This document shows positions 47,330-54,879 of a DNA stretch of 64,000 nucleotides, piece after piece. Numbering within the stretch: position 1 is the stretch's first letter; every line of letters begins with the position of its first letter. This DNA comes from Sphingobacterium spiritivorum ATCC 33861. Its GTDB lineage: Bacteria; Bacteroidota; Bacteroidia; Sphingobacteriales; Sphingobacteriaceae. The stretch lies in the NCBI RefSeq assembly GCF_000143765.1, contig NZ_GL379770.1:496001-560000 (forward strand), in the 5' to 3' direction. The notes below the pieces were generated by a model. That model ran no database searches and was not told the origin of the DNA. It saw nothing but the letters and a program-made list of their open reading frames with translations. The position numbers were made by a program, and so were the translations under genes.

Positions 47330-48385
47330 CTAAATTTTTAGTATTCCAATTCCCGGTCTTTCCGGCAGGATACATTTACCATCTACAACCTGCATACCAT
47401 CATAAATATCATTTGCGATCAATAGCGCTCCATCCAGATCCGCCCAGTCCACTAGCGGAGCTAACTGAGCTGCGGCTGAGATAGCACAGGACGTTTCTGT
47501 CATGCAACCGATCATCACCTTCATTTCCAGAGCTCTTGCTAATTCAGCCATTTTTTTTGCTTCCCGCATTCCGGTACATTTCATGAGTTTGATATTGATA
47601 CCGGTGTATACATCTTTCAAAGCCGGCACATCAGCCAGCCGCTGGCAGGCCTCATCTGCGATCGTCGGGATCGGACTGTGCTCCGTAAGCCAGGCATTGT
47701 CATCTATCTGTTCCTTGGGCATAGGTTGTTCCAGAAAAACCACATTGCGCTCCGCCAGCCAATGAGCCATTTCCAATGCCTGTTCTCTGGATTTCCACCC
47801 CTGGTTGACATCCGCACATAGCGGGCGGTCAGTCACTTTACGAATAGTATCGATAATCATTTTATCCGTATCCAGTCCGAGTTTTACTTTCAGGATCTTG
47901 AACTGGTCTGCTTCAGCTACTTTCTGACGGATCATTTCTTCTGTATCGATACCGATGGTATAGGATGTCGGAGGGATGAGTGCCGCATCTAAACCCCATA
48001 TTTTATAAAAGGGCTGTTGCAGGATTTTACCCAGTAAATCATGCAGTGCAATATCTATCGCCGCTTTGGCAGCCGTGTTTTTGAGCATGGTCTGATCCAC
48101 ATAGTGCAGGATTTCTTCAGTCTGGAAAGGAGAGTTGAAGCTACTCAGATCAATCTGATTCAGAAAATTGATCACGCTTTCCTGCGATTCACCCAGATAG
48201 GGAGGCATACTGGCTTCTCCATATCCGATAATACCGTCATACTCTAGTTCTGTGAGGACTACGGGGGTCGTGCTGCGACTGAAAGATGCAACGGTAAATA
48301 CATGACGTAGTTCTAACGTATAGGGGCGGTAACGCAATTTGAATGCTCCGAAGTCTTTAGCTATCCAATCAGCTGTTGTACTCAT
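47330..48385 (-). CDS. L-Ala-D/L-Glu epimerase (dipeptide epimerase, enolase superfamily)
   Basis: 351 residues from the ATG at 48385; the open frame upstream overlaps the preceding gene and is not used. Enolase-superfamily capping domain, then the barrel with general bases K166-V-K168 (ILKVKLG), metal ligands D192 (CADVNQGW), E219 (FLEQP) and D244 (IADEAC), the second base K266 (INIKLMK), and a DLDG pair near the C-terminus. This K-x-K plus D-x-D pattern defines L-Ala-D/L-Glu epimerases. They convert the peptidoglycan dipeptide L-Ala-D-Glu into L-Ala-L-Glu for ordinary peptidases. No signal, so cytosolic. Confidence 0.93.
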   Translation of the reverse strand: MSTTADWIAKDFGAFKLRYRPYTLELRHVFTVASFSRSTTPVVLTELEYDGIIGYGEASMPPYLGESQESVINFLNQIDLSSFNSPFQTEEILHYVDQTMLKNTAAKAAIDIALHDLLGKILQQPFYKIWGLDAALIPPTSYTIGIDTEEMIRQKVAEADQFKILKVKLGLDTDKMIIDTIRKVTDRPLCADVNQGWKSREQALEMAHWLAERNVVFLEQPMPKEQIDDNAWLTEHSPIPTIADEACQRLADVPALKDVYTGINIKLMKCTGMREAKKMAELARALEMKVMIGCMTETSCAISAAAQLAPLVDWADLDGALLIANDIYDGMQVVDGKCILPERPGIGILKI

Positions 48386-48449
48386 AATAGGTCTTTTTGT
48401 GGTATTAAAATTACTTGATATATTTTTATTTTTCAGACACTTTCTGCCG

Positions 48450-49679
48450 TTACTTTCCGGCATTGTAATAGGTGCTGTTCTCTACTTTTTGCAGGTTACT
48501 TTCATGTTCTCCAAGATAACGTCTTGCAGCGACTACAGTTCTGGTCTGGAAGTCATCATAATCGGGCGAATCTTTAAGCATACTGTTGATGCGTACTGAT
48601 CCTGCGGAATGAATAAATGTGCCGTTGCCTATATAAAGGGCTACATGTGTAACACGGGCATCGGGATTGCTGTTTTTGCCTGCTGCAAAAAACAACAGGT
48701 CGGCAGGTTTTAGATTTTTTAAAGCCTTTTCAGGATCAAAATGACCATCCTTGCCCAGAATATCTATATTCTGGCCTGTGAGAACCTGTTGTGAAGCATC
48801 GCGCGGAATAATATAACCGTTCATAAAATATGCCGTTTTGGTAAAACCACTGCAATCCACTCCTTTGGTAGAAGTACCTCCCCACAGATAAGGCAGACCC
48901 AGCATGGTTTTGGCACTGCTGATAATATTCTCAGATGTCGGCTTGCGTGATGTTAACCATTTGTCGTAGGTCATCGCCTGTTCTTTGCGGACATAGGCTT
49001 TTCTTTTATCCGGGTATGTTACCGCATAAAAATTGCCGCTTTCGCCATTCAGGATCAGCATATCCCCGTATACCAGATCAGAGACCTGTTGTCCCTGCAT
49101 ATTTGCAGTAGCATAGGACTTGCCGTATTCATCAGTAAAGATAATTTTTTTCGCTTTTTTCCAATCATTCAGTTCTTCATTTGTCACAGCGACAACAGAG
49201 GATGTCGGAACCCATGCAATATATCCTTCCGCTGTACGTACACGATAGTCGCCTTTGATCTTTTGCAGTATGTCTACCTGAGCGCCCAATAATACCTGAC
49301 TTGCCATCTCTGCAGAATGTTCGGGTTTGGTGCGCAGATTGGCAACTGATAGATTGACCACTCCTGCAGGCTTGTCAGCTACAGAAGCATCGGGAAGCAA
49401 GGTGACCGATACCTGAGCATTGATCCCTTTTAACTGTTGTTCAAGTCTATCTTTTGCTGTTTTTTCGGTCGTCTGGATAACATAGATGTTTTTGGGAATA
49501 TCAACAGATAAAAATTCTATAATCTTCAATCTTTTGTCCGGTGCAATTTCCGTTTTTACGGTTTCTTGCAGTTCTTTGATCTTGAGGTAGGCCGTAGAGT
49601 CAATAACTTGCGCATTTACATGATTTAGACTTGTAAATAAGGTAAATGCAAGAAATGAGTAAGTAATAAAAGTCTTCAT
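48450..49679 (-). CDS. Exported NlpC/P60 peptidoglycan endopeptidase with SH3 domains
   Basis: 409 residues; signal peptide (TFITYSFLAFTLFTSLNHVNAQ). About 105-235 hold two bacterial SH3 domains (VVNLSVANLRTKPEHSAEMASQVLLG and EYGKSYATANMQGQQVSDLVYGD). From 245 onward is a C40 papain-like domain with LWGGTSTKGVDCSGF (Cys276), VTHVALYIG (His345) and FIHS (His357). The family cuts gamma-D-Glu-diaminopimelate or -Lys bonds and thus yields L-Ala-D-Glu. That is the substrate of the epimerase encoded 64 bases downstream. First gene of the - operon. Confidence 0.92.
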   Translation of the reverse strand: MKTFITYSFLAFTLFTSLNHVNAQVIDSTAYLKIKELQETVKTEIAPDKRLKIIEFLSVDIPKNIYVIQTTEKTAKDRLEQQLKGINAQVSVTLLPDASVADKPAGVVNLSVANLRTKPEHSAEMASQVLLGAQVDILQKIKGDYRVRTAEGYIAWVPTSSVVAVTNEELNDWKKAKKIIFTDEYGKSYATANMQGQQVSDLVYGDMLILNGESGNFYAVTYPDKRKAYVRKEQAMTYDKWLTSRKPTSENIISSAKTMLGLPYLWGGTSTKGVDCSGFTKTAYFMNGYIIPRDASQQVLTGQNIDILGKDGHFDPEKALKNLKPADLLFFAAGKNSNPDARVTHVALYIGNGTFIHSAGSVRINSMLKDSPDYDDFQTRTVVAARRYLGEHESNLQKVENSTYYNAGK

Positions 49680-50011
49680 GTTGGATAGTTTATAGTCTAA
49701 GTTACCATTAAAAATATGATAAATCTATAATTATATTGTATGTTTTTGATTATTTGAACAAAAAAGTTGCATAAAAACGAATGGAACAGGTCTTAAAATA
49801 ACAGGTATCGGGGTACCAGTTGCTTAAAAACAGAAGTCCTTCTGCTGTAATATGCAGTAAAACAGTTGACCTGGATGCTCACCGACCCTTTCAGCTTGGG
49901 CTGTGTTATGATTTTACGGAAAAGTAACGAGTATTCCGCTTGTTTTGGGGGATTCGCCTGTACACAAATCATAAAGCTTTTTCGTAATATTGTGCTACAA
50001 ATATTATTCGT
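49680..50011. other. Divergent intergenic region, no gene seen
   Basis: 332 bases between the NlpC/P60 gene (-) and the asparaginase gene (+). It should contain both promoters. The half next to NlpC/P60 is very A/T-rich. A 74-codon open frame on - crosses into the asparaginase start and has no coding character. No riboswitch, tRNA or confident promoter was recognised. Confidence 0.6.
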
Positions 50012-51034
50012 ATGCATTCAAGACGTAAATTTATAAAACAAGGAATCGTTGGTGCGGCTGCTTTAGGAAGTATAAGTACACTTAGCGGTTTTGCTGAAGA
50101 CAAAATACTGAAACCGGGCAAACCTATTGTAATCTCGACCTGGGATTTTGGGATAGCGGCGAATCAGGCTGCCTGGGAGGTGTTAAGTAAAAAAGGGAAA
50201 GCTGTAGATGCAGTAGAGCAGGGAGTACGTGTACCGGAGGCAGATCTGAAAAATATGACTGTAGGTAAGGGCGGGTATCCGGACAGGGATGGTAATGTAA
50301 CACTGGATGCCTGTATCATGGATTCAGAAGGTAACTGTGGCTCAGTCGCCGCATTGGAACATATTGCACATCCGATATCGGTGGCAAGATTAGTAATGGA
50401 AAAGACACCTCATGTGATGCTGGTAGGTGAAGGAGCCTTGCAATTTGCTTTAGAGCAGGGGTTTGAAAAGGAAAACCTGCTTACCCCTGAAGGAGAAAAA
50501 GCATGGAAAGAATGGTTGAAGGAGAAAAAGTATAAACCTGTCATGAATATTGAGAACAAGGGGTTTGCGGCAGAGCGTCTGCCCGGCAATCAATATAATC
50601 ACGATACCATCGGAATGCTGGCTTTAGACAGTGACGGCAACCTGGCAGGAGCGTGTACGACAAGCGGCATGGCATTCAAAATGCACGGCAGGGTAGGTGA
50701 CAGCCCGATTATCGGAGCAGGACTATATGTGGATAATGAAATAGGAGGAGCTACTTCGACCGGTGTAGGAGAAGAAGTGATCCGTACAGTAGGAAGTTTT
50801 CTGGTAGTAGAACTTATGCGACAAGGTTATTCCCCTGAAGCAGCATGTAAAGAAGCTGTAGAACGCATTATTAAAAAGAAACCACAGACAGCTAAAGAAA
50901 TACAGGTTGGATTTCTTGCACTTAATAAAAAGGGAGAATATGGCTCTTATGCATTGCAGAATGGATTTTCTTATGCTGTATGTACGGAAGAAAAGCAGGA
51001 TCTGCTGATTAAGGGTAAACATATTTTTAAATAA
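50012..51034 (+). CDS. N4-(beta-N-acetylglucosaminyl)-L-asparaginase (glycosylasparaginase)
   Basis: 340 residues with a Tat-type signal (HSRRKFIKQGIVGAAALGSISTLSGFA). Ntn-hydrolase of the Elizabethkingia AspG type: PIVISTWDFGIAANQAAWEVL, LDACIMDSEGNCGSVAALEHIAHP, and the autocleavage site NHDTIG, where Thr199 becomes the catalytic N-terminus. GRVGDSPIIGAGLYVDNEIGGATSTGVGE follows. It hydrolyses the GlcNAc-Asn linkage of glycosylated asparagine, releasing Asp and a glycosylamine. It lies divergently from the muropeptide-type operon and could serve glycopeptide use in general. Confidence 0.92.
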   Translation: MHSRRKFIKQGIVGAAALGSISTLSGFAEDKILKPGKPIVISTWDFGIAANQAAWEVLSKKGKAVDAVEQGVRVPEADLKNMTVGKGGYPDRDGNVTLDACIMDSEGNCGSVAALEHIAHPISVARLVMEKTPHVMLVGEGALQFALEQGFEKENLLTPEGEKAWKEWLKEKKYKPVMNIENKGFAAERLPGNQYNHDTIGMLALDSDGNLAGACTTSGMAFKMHGRVGDSPIIGAGLYVDNEIGGATSTGVGEEVIRTVGSFLVVELMRQGYSPEAACKEAVERIIKKKPQTAKEIQVGFLALNKKGEYGSYALQNGFSYAVCTEEKQDLLIKGKHIFK

Positions 51035-51149
51035 CAGTTTTCATTCCTGTATTTAACCACTGGCATGCTGTGGGGATGTGTATCATAAGAGCGTTGTTTT
51101 TTTGACGTTGTCGTTATAGATCTCAGGTGACAACTGGTTTTTTATTGTT

Positions 51150-51157
51150 TAAATTTG
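51150..51157 (+). promoter_or_regulatory. -7 promoter element of msrA
   Basis: TAAATTTG matches TAnnTTTG exactly, about 20 bases before the msrA start codon; the -33 element is poor. Confidence 0.4.
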
Positions 51158-51176
51158 AGTTTTTAATTTTATAATC

Positions 51177-51692
51177 ATGCTAGTAACATTTGGAGGGGGA
51201 TGCTTTTGGTGTACCGAAGTAATCTTTCAGAATACAGACGGAGTAAAATCAGTTTTACCGGGATATATGGGAGGAAAGAACGATCATCCCACTTATGAAC
51301 AGGTATGTACAGGTACTACAGACCATGTAGAAGTCGTTCAATTGGATATTGATGAATCAAAAGTAAGTTTTGAGGATCTGCTTAAAATCTTTTTTAAGAC
51401 CCATAATCCTACTACACTCAATAGACAGGGCAACGATGTCGGTACGCAATACCGTTCGGTAGTATTCTATCACAATGAAGAGCAAAAGGAGAAAGCTGAA
51501 CGCTTTATTCAGCAGCTGGACGCAGAGCATGTATATGCCGATCCTGTTGTAACTGCTGTAGAGCCGGCAAGTACATTCTGGGAAGCTGAAGATTATCACC
51601 ATAATTATTTTAATTCGCATCCTGAGAATCCATTCTGTTCTGTCGTAATAGCACCAAAATTGCAGAAATTTCTAAAAGAATTTAAAGCATAA
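51177..51692 (+). CDS. msrA: Peptide-methionine (S)-S-oxide reductase
   Basis: 171 residues, cytosolic. The MsrA signature GGGCFWCTEVIF starts at residue 6 with catalytic Cys9; GYMGG, the YEQVCTGTTDHVEVVQLDID segment and DVGTQYRSVVFYHNEEQ are all present. It repairs methionine-S-sulfoxide in oxidised proteins. The C-terminus lacks the extra resolving-cysteine tail of some MsrA enzymes and has no MsrB fusion. Monocistronic: own promoter element and a terminator that overlaps its stop codon. Confidence 0.96.
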   Translation: MLVTFGGGCFWCTEVIFQNTDGVKSVLPGYMGGKNDHPTYEQVCTGTTDHVEVVQLDIDESKVSFEDLLKIFFKTHNPTTLNRQGNDVGTQYRSVVFYHNEEQKEKAERFIQQLDAEHVYADPVVTAVEPASTFWEAEDYHHNYFNSHPENPFCSVVIAPKLQKFLKEFKA

Positions 51693-51729
51693 AAAAAGTG
51701 GAGATGTTTTACCATCTCCACTTTTTTTG
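51691..51729 (+). terminator. Terminator of msrA
   Basis: A 16-bp stem (seven A then GTGGAGATG, paired with CATCTCCAC and seven T) with a six-base loop. The msrA stop codon TAA overlaps the first bases of the stem. Confidence 0.88.
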
Positions 51730-51902
51730 AAATATCAGACCTTACCTTCTGTATTTATCCTGTCAGCAAAATCTCTCTTTTGCTCCTTCTGTTTCTATCA
51801 CTTTTAACACGAATATTAAAAGAGGAAAAAATACATTGTTTTCAAAACAATGTTTTACGTTGTTTCAGTTTGTTTCAAAAATGTTTTCTTTAAAATATTG
51901 AA

Positions 51903-51933
51903 TTGCAATATTTGTATTTTGTTGCTATCTTCG
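51903..51933 (+). promoter_or_regulatory. Candidate promoter for the small lipoprotein gene
   Basis: TTG at 51903-51905, 20-base spacer, TATCTTCG at 51926-51933 (five of six positions of TAnnTTTG). A 7-bp dyad AAATATT/AATATTT (51893-51913) overlaps the -33 element and could be a protein-binding site. Confidence 0.45.
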
Positions 51934-52062
51934 TGTTTAATTTTTTTTCTTTAAATTTTCATTAACTAAAATAGTTCTGTATCTGAATACCATTCTACAA
52001 ATGGAATGGTAGAAATTAGATTGAACATAAAAAGCCTAAAGATGGACTTAAATTTCAGGGAG

Positions 52063-52248
52063 ATGGTAAAAAACAAGTTTAGATTGATGCTACTAACTTT
52101 TATAATTTTTACTGCTTGCAGTATTCAGGGGTGCTCCGGATCCAGGGACTTATGTTCTGCCTATGATAGTCACAAGTCCCCCAGAAAATCAAAGACTTCT
52201 ATGGGCATGCATAGCGGGAAGAAGCAGAAATGGCAAAATGGGAAATAG
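52063..52248 (+). CDS. Small lipoprotein, unknown function
   Basis: About 61 residues from ATG 52063 (VKNKFRLMLLTFIIFTACSIQGC); in-frame ATGs at 52042 and a GTG-like start further up are also possible. The signal ends in a lipobox, most likely SIQGC, though FTAC is an alternative. The mature part is only about 40 residues, basic and hydrophilic (SRDLCSAYDSHKSPRKSKT), rich in Ser, Lys and His, with a second cysteine. No family recognised. It lies 32 bases before the next gene, so the two are probably co-transcribed. Confidence 0.6.
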   Translation: MVKNKFRLMLLTFIIFTACSIQGCSGSRDLCSAYDSHKSPRKSKTSMGMHSGKKQKWQNGK

Positions 52249-52280
52249 ATATTTATGGGTAACTCGTATATTTAATTATC

Positions 52281-52751
52281 ATGAAGAGATCACTAAAAAT
52301 AGTCATCGGTTTAATACTCTTAATCTGCTTTAGTAATGTTTCTTTTGCACAACCTTCATCAAGAGAAATTATGATTGATATTCTAAGGTTAAGGGAATAT
52401 AGTATAAACTATGATACTTACAAAGACTTAAAAGATACTGATGCTGCAGATAAGAAGAATCAATATACCAAAAAGTATTTTGACCAGATTAATAAAATAA
52501 AAAATGGCCCAAACAGGGCATTATATATTCAATTCCTAAATGATGCTACAGGAATCGATTCTTTAAAGTCTAAAGGTGTTGTTGGGTATAATTATATTTA
52601 TCATAATGGTTTACTTGCCACCCCTGAATTTAAAAAAATGCCAACCCGGCTTGAATATTTTAAAGTGGTAAAATACTCTTTATTTACAATGAATAAAGAT
52701 GAACTTATACAACCGAAGGATGTGCCTTTTTTAAGACCTGAAAGTAAATAG
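52281..52751 (+). CDS. Small exported protein, unknown function
   Basis: 156 residues with a signal peptide (SLKIVIGLILLICFSNVSFAQ). The mature part is mostly helical and charged (IMIDILRLREYSINYDTYKDLKD, NQYTKKYFDQINKIKN), with a central GYNYIYHNGLLATPEFKKMP. No family recognised. Base composition is more A/T-rich than its neighbours, which may mean recent acquisition. Nothing in the context besides the preceding small lipoprotein hints at its role; 280 A/T-rich bases without a gene separate it from the sigma factor. Confidence 0.65.
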   Translation: MKRSLKIVIGLILLICFSNVSFAQPSSREIMIDILRLREYSINYDTYKDLKDTDAADKKNQYTKKYFDQINKIKNGPNRALYIQFLNDATGIDSLKSKGVVGYNYIYHNGLLATPEFKKMPTRLEYFKVVKYSLFTMNKDELIQPKDVPFLRPESK

Positions 52752-53031
52752 GTTTTATTTACAGAGAGTCAATTAGCTTCATTAATGTTTTCATGATCTA
52801 TGTTAAGTTGTTTAGATATGTATAAAATCTGATATTATAATGAACAAACTCGAAAAGTTTTAGGAGTGTACATTCCAGTATAATAAGTGTTTTTTTAAAT
52901 AATATTAAACTTTTCAAGGTTCATAATACGAATATGATTACTTTTAACATTTTCCTGATCATTATAAAAAAACAGGTTACTGTTAAAGTATAATTGTCCA
53001 CGGAGAATAGCTGCAACTGTACGAATCATAT

Positions 53032-53589
53032 ATGAACAATAAACTGACCTACAGACTTCTTTGGGAACGGATGCGAAATGGAGATGAAGATGCTTTCTTT
53101 GATCTCTATAAAGCACTGTTTTATGAATTGGTCAATTTTGGTATTCGTACAAGTGGGGATGCAGAGCTGTCCAGCGAGGCTACGGATCAGGTATTTGTGA
53201 CATTATGGGAGAAAAGAGATAAACTTGAAAGAGTAGAGAATGTCCAGGCTTACCTCATTACGTTTCTCAAACGTAAATTGCTCAGACTGCTGGAAAAGCA
53301 GAATAAAATAAATAAAGCATTACAAAATGTGAAGGCTGAGGACGACTGGTTTGAAATGCCATACGATGAGTTTATTATAAAAGTACAGACCAATGAATGG
53401 ATCCAGTACCGATTGAAAGAAGCGCTCGAAAAACTTACCTTCAGACAAAAACAGCTCATCCATTTGAAGTTTTTTGAAGGACTTACCTATGAACAGATAG
53501 CCGCTCAAACCCAACAAACGATCAAGACTGCTTATAACACTGTGTATGACGCCCTGAAAATCTTACGACAGGAGTTAAAAGATTTTTAA
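53032..53589 (+). CDS. ECF RNA polymerase sigma factor
   Basis: 185 residues. Region 2 at about 8-85 (RLLWERMRNGDEDAFFDLYKALFYELVNFGIRTSGDAELSSEATDQVFVTLWEKRDKL) and region 4 at about 125-180 (ALEKLTFRQKQLIHLKFFEGLTYEQIAAQTQQTIKTAYNTVYDALKILRQEL). This is the Bacteroidota FecI-like ECF group that works with FecR anti-sigma proteins. It should switch on the downstream susCD pair when the STN-domain transporter signals ligand. The linker between the regions is short, as usual for ECF factors. Confidence 0.93.
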   Translation: MNNKLTYRLLWERMRNGDEDAFFDLYKALFYELVNFGIRTSGDAELSSEATDQVFVTLWEKRDKLERVENVQAYLITFLKRKLLRLLEKQNKINKALQNVKAEDDWFEMPYDEFIIKVQTNEWIQYRLKEALEKLTFRQKQLIHLKFFEGLTYEQIAAQTQQTIKTAYNTVYDALKILRQELKDF

Positions 53590-53684
53590 TTTTTTCTTAC
53601 TGATAATCAGTTGTTTGTGATTTTGTTGTTTTTTTTCTTAGGCAATTCTTCCCCTACAGGACACTATAAGGGAAAGAGGACCAA

Positions 53685-54767
53685 ATGATAAACACCAGAT
53701 ACGAAAATGTTGAAGATTTTTTGATTGACGATACGTTTCAACAGTATTGTTCGGGAGAAAACCAGCAATGTATTCAATATTGGGAAACCTATTTACGCCA
53801 TCATCCCGAACAACGTGAAAAAATACTGCAAGCGAAAAAGCTTTATATTATCCTGGTAGGAAATAAGAAGCCGCTGAATGTGCAGGTCAACAAACTGAAG
53901 GCTGATATTGAAGTAAATTCCCCTCCGGCTGAAAATAAAATAGTACGATTTTCATTGTGGCTCAAAATAGCCGCTGCAGTAGTAGTGTTTGCAGGCGGAT
54001 TGTTTTGGGGTATACAGCGTTGGAATGTACAGGAAGAGCTTTCTTCTGCTTCCCGCATCAGCTATGTAACGGCCAATGGAGAGAAAAAAACAATTGAGCT
54101 TTCAGACGGAACCAAGGTCACGTTAAATGCCGGAAGTCAGCTTTTTGTGGACAACAGCTTCAATAAGAATGAACGAAATGTTACACTCATAGGAGAGGCT
54201 TTTTTTGACGTCAGTAAAAATAAAGACAAACCCTTTGTCCTTCATACACAGGATTTCGACATCCGCGTGCTGGGTACTGCTTTCAATGTAAAGGCTTATC
54301 CGGATGAAAAGACTTCGGAAGCTGTACTGATCCACGGACTTATCGAAATGAGAAGTAAAAGAGGTAATGAAAACTCGCTGATATTAAAGCCAAATCAGAA
54401 AGTAATTATTTCCAAAGCAGATAAAAAGGAAGAAACTCTTCCGGAAACAGCAAAGAAAACCAAAAAACTACCTCTGCAGGAAATCACGATTCAGGATCTG
54501 CAGCCCGTCACCGCAGAGTTACCTTTGGCAGATATCGCATGGAAAGAAGGCCGTCTGGAAATCGTAGATCAGGACTTCTCCTCTCTGGAACATATACTGG
54601 AACGCTGGTATGATGTGGATATCCAACTGGAAGGTCAGCAGTTGAATAATTTTAGATTTACAGCCACCTTTAGTAAAGAAGATATTGAGCAGGTGCTCAG
54701 TTCATTACAAAAAGTAAACCCTTTTAAATATAAAATATATGGAAAAAAAATAACGATTTATGAATAA
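53685..54767 (+). CDS. FecR-type anti-sigma factor
   Basis: 360 residues. An N-terminal cytosolic segment (about 1-88) with a CIQYWETYLRHHPEQREKI helix; one membrane helix at about 90-110 (SLWLKIAAAVVVFAGGLFWGI). The periplasmic FecR domain (about 122-215) has TANGEKKTIELSDGTKVTLNAGS and LIGEAFFDVSKNKDKPFVLHT, followed by a DUF4974 domain at the C-terminus (WKEGRLEIVDQDFSSLEHILERWYDVDI). It holds the ECF sigma inactive until the STN domain of the neighbouring SusC contacts its periplasmic part. Confidence 0.94.
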   Translation: MINTRYENVEDFLIDDTFQQYCSGENQQCIQYWETYLRHHPEQREKILQAKKLYIILVGNKKPLNVQVNKLKADIEVNSPPAENKIVRFSLWLKIAAAVVVFAGGLFWGIQRWNVQEELSSASRISYVTANGEKKTIELSDGTKVTLNAGSQLFVDNSFNKNERNVTLIGEAFFDVSKNKDKPFVLHTQDFDIRVLGTAFNVKAYPDEKTSEAVLIHGLIEMRSKRGNENSLILKPNQKVIISKADKKEETLPETAKKTKKLPLQEITIQDLQPVTAELPLADIAWKEGRLEIVDQDFSSLEHILERWYDVDIQLEGQQLNNFRFTATFSKEDIEQVLSSLQKVNPFKYKIYGKKITIYE

Positions 54768-54879
54768 CGAAAAAGGATGGTGAGCCAACACCATCCTCCT
54801 AAAAATGATTAGTAAACCGGCAGCATAACTAAGCCAAAAAGTGCGCTGCCAAGTTTTAACTTTAACCAAGTACCAAAGT

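Noticed and set aside
49831..49844. CAGAAG-TC-CTTCTG as a terminator or RNA element
   Set aside because: The two-base loop is too small for a stable hairpin and no T run follows.
49793..50017. 74-codon open frame on - in the NlpC/P60-asparaginase gap
   Set aside because: No signal, domain or start context, and it runs across the start codon of the asparaginase gene.
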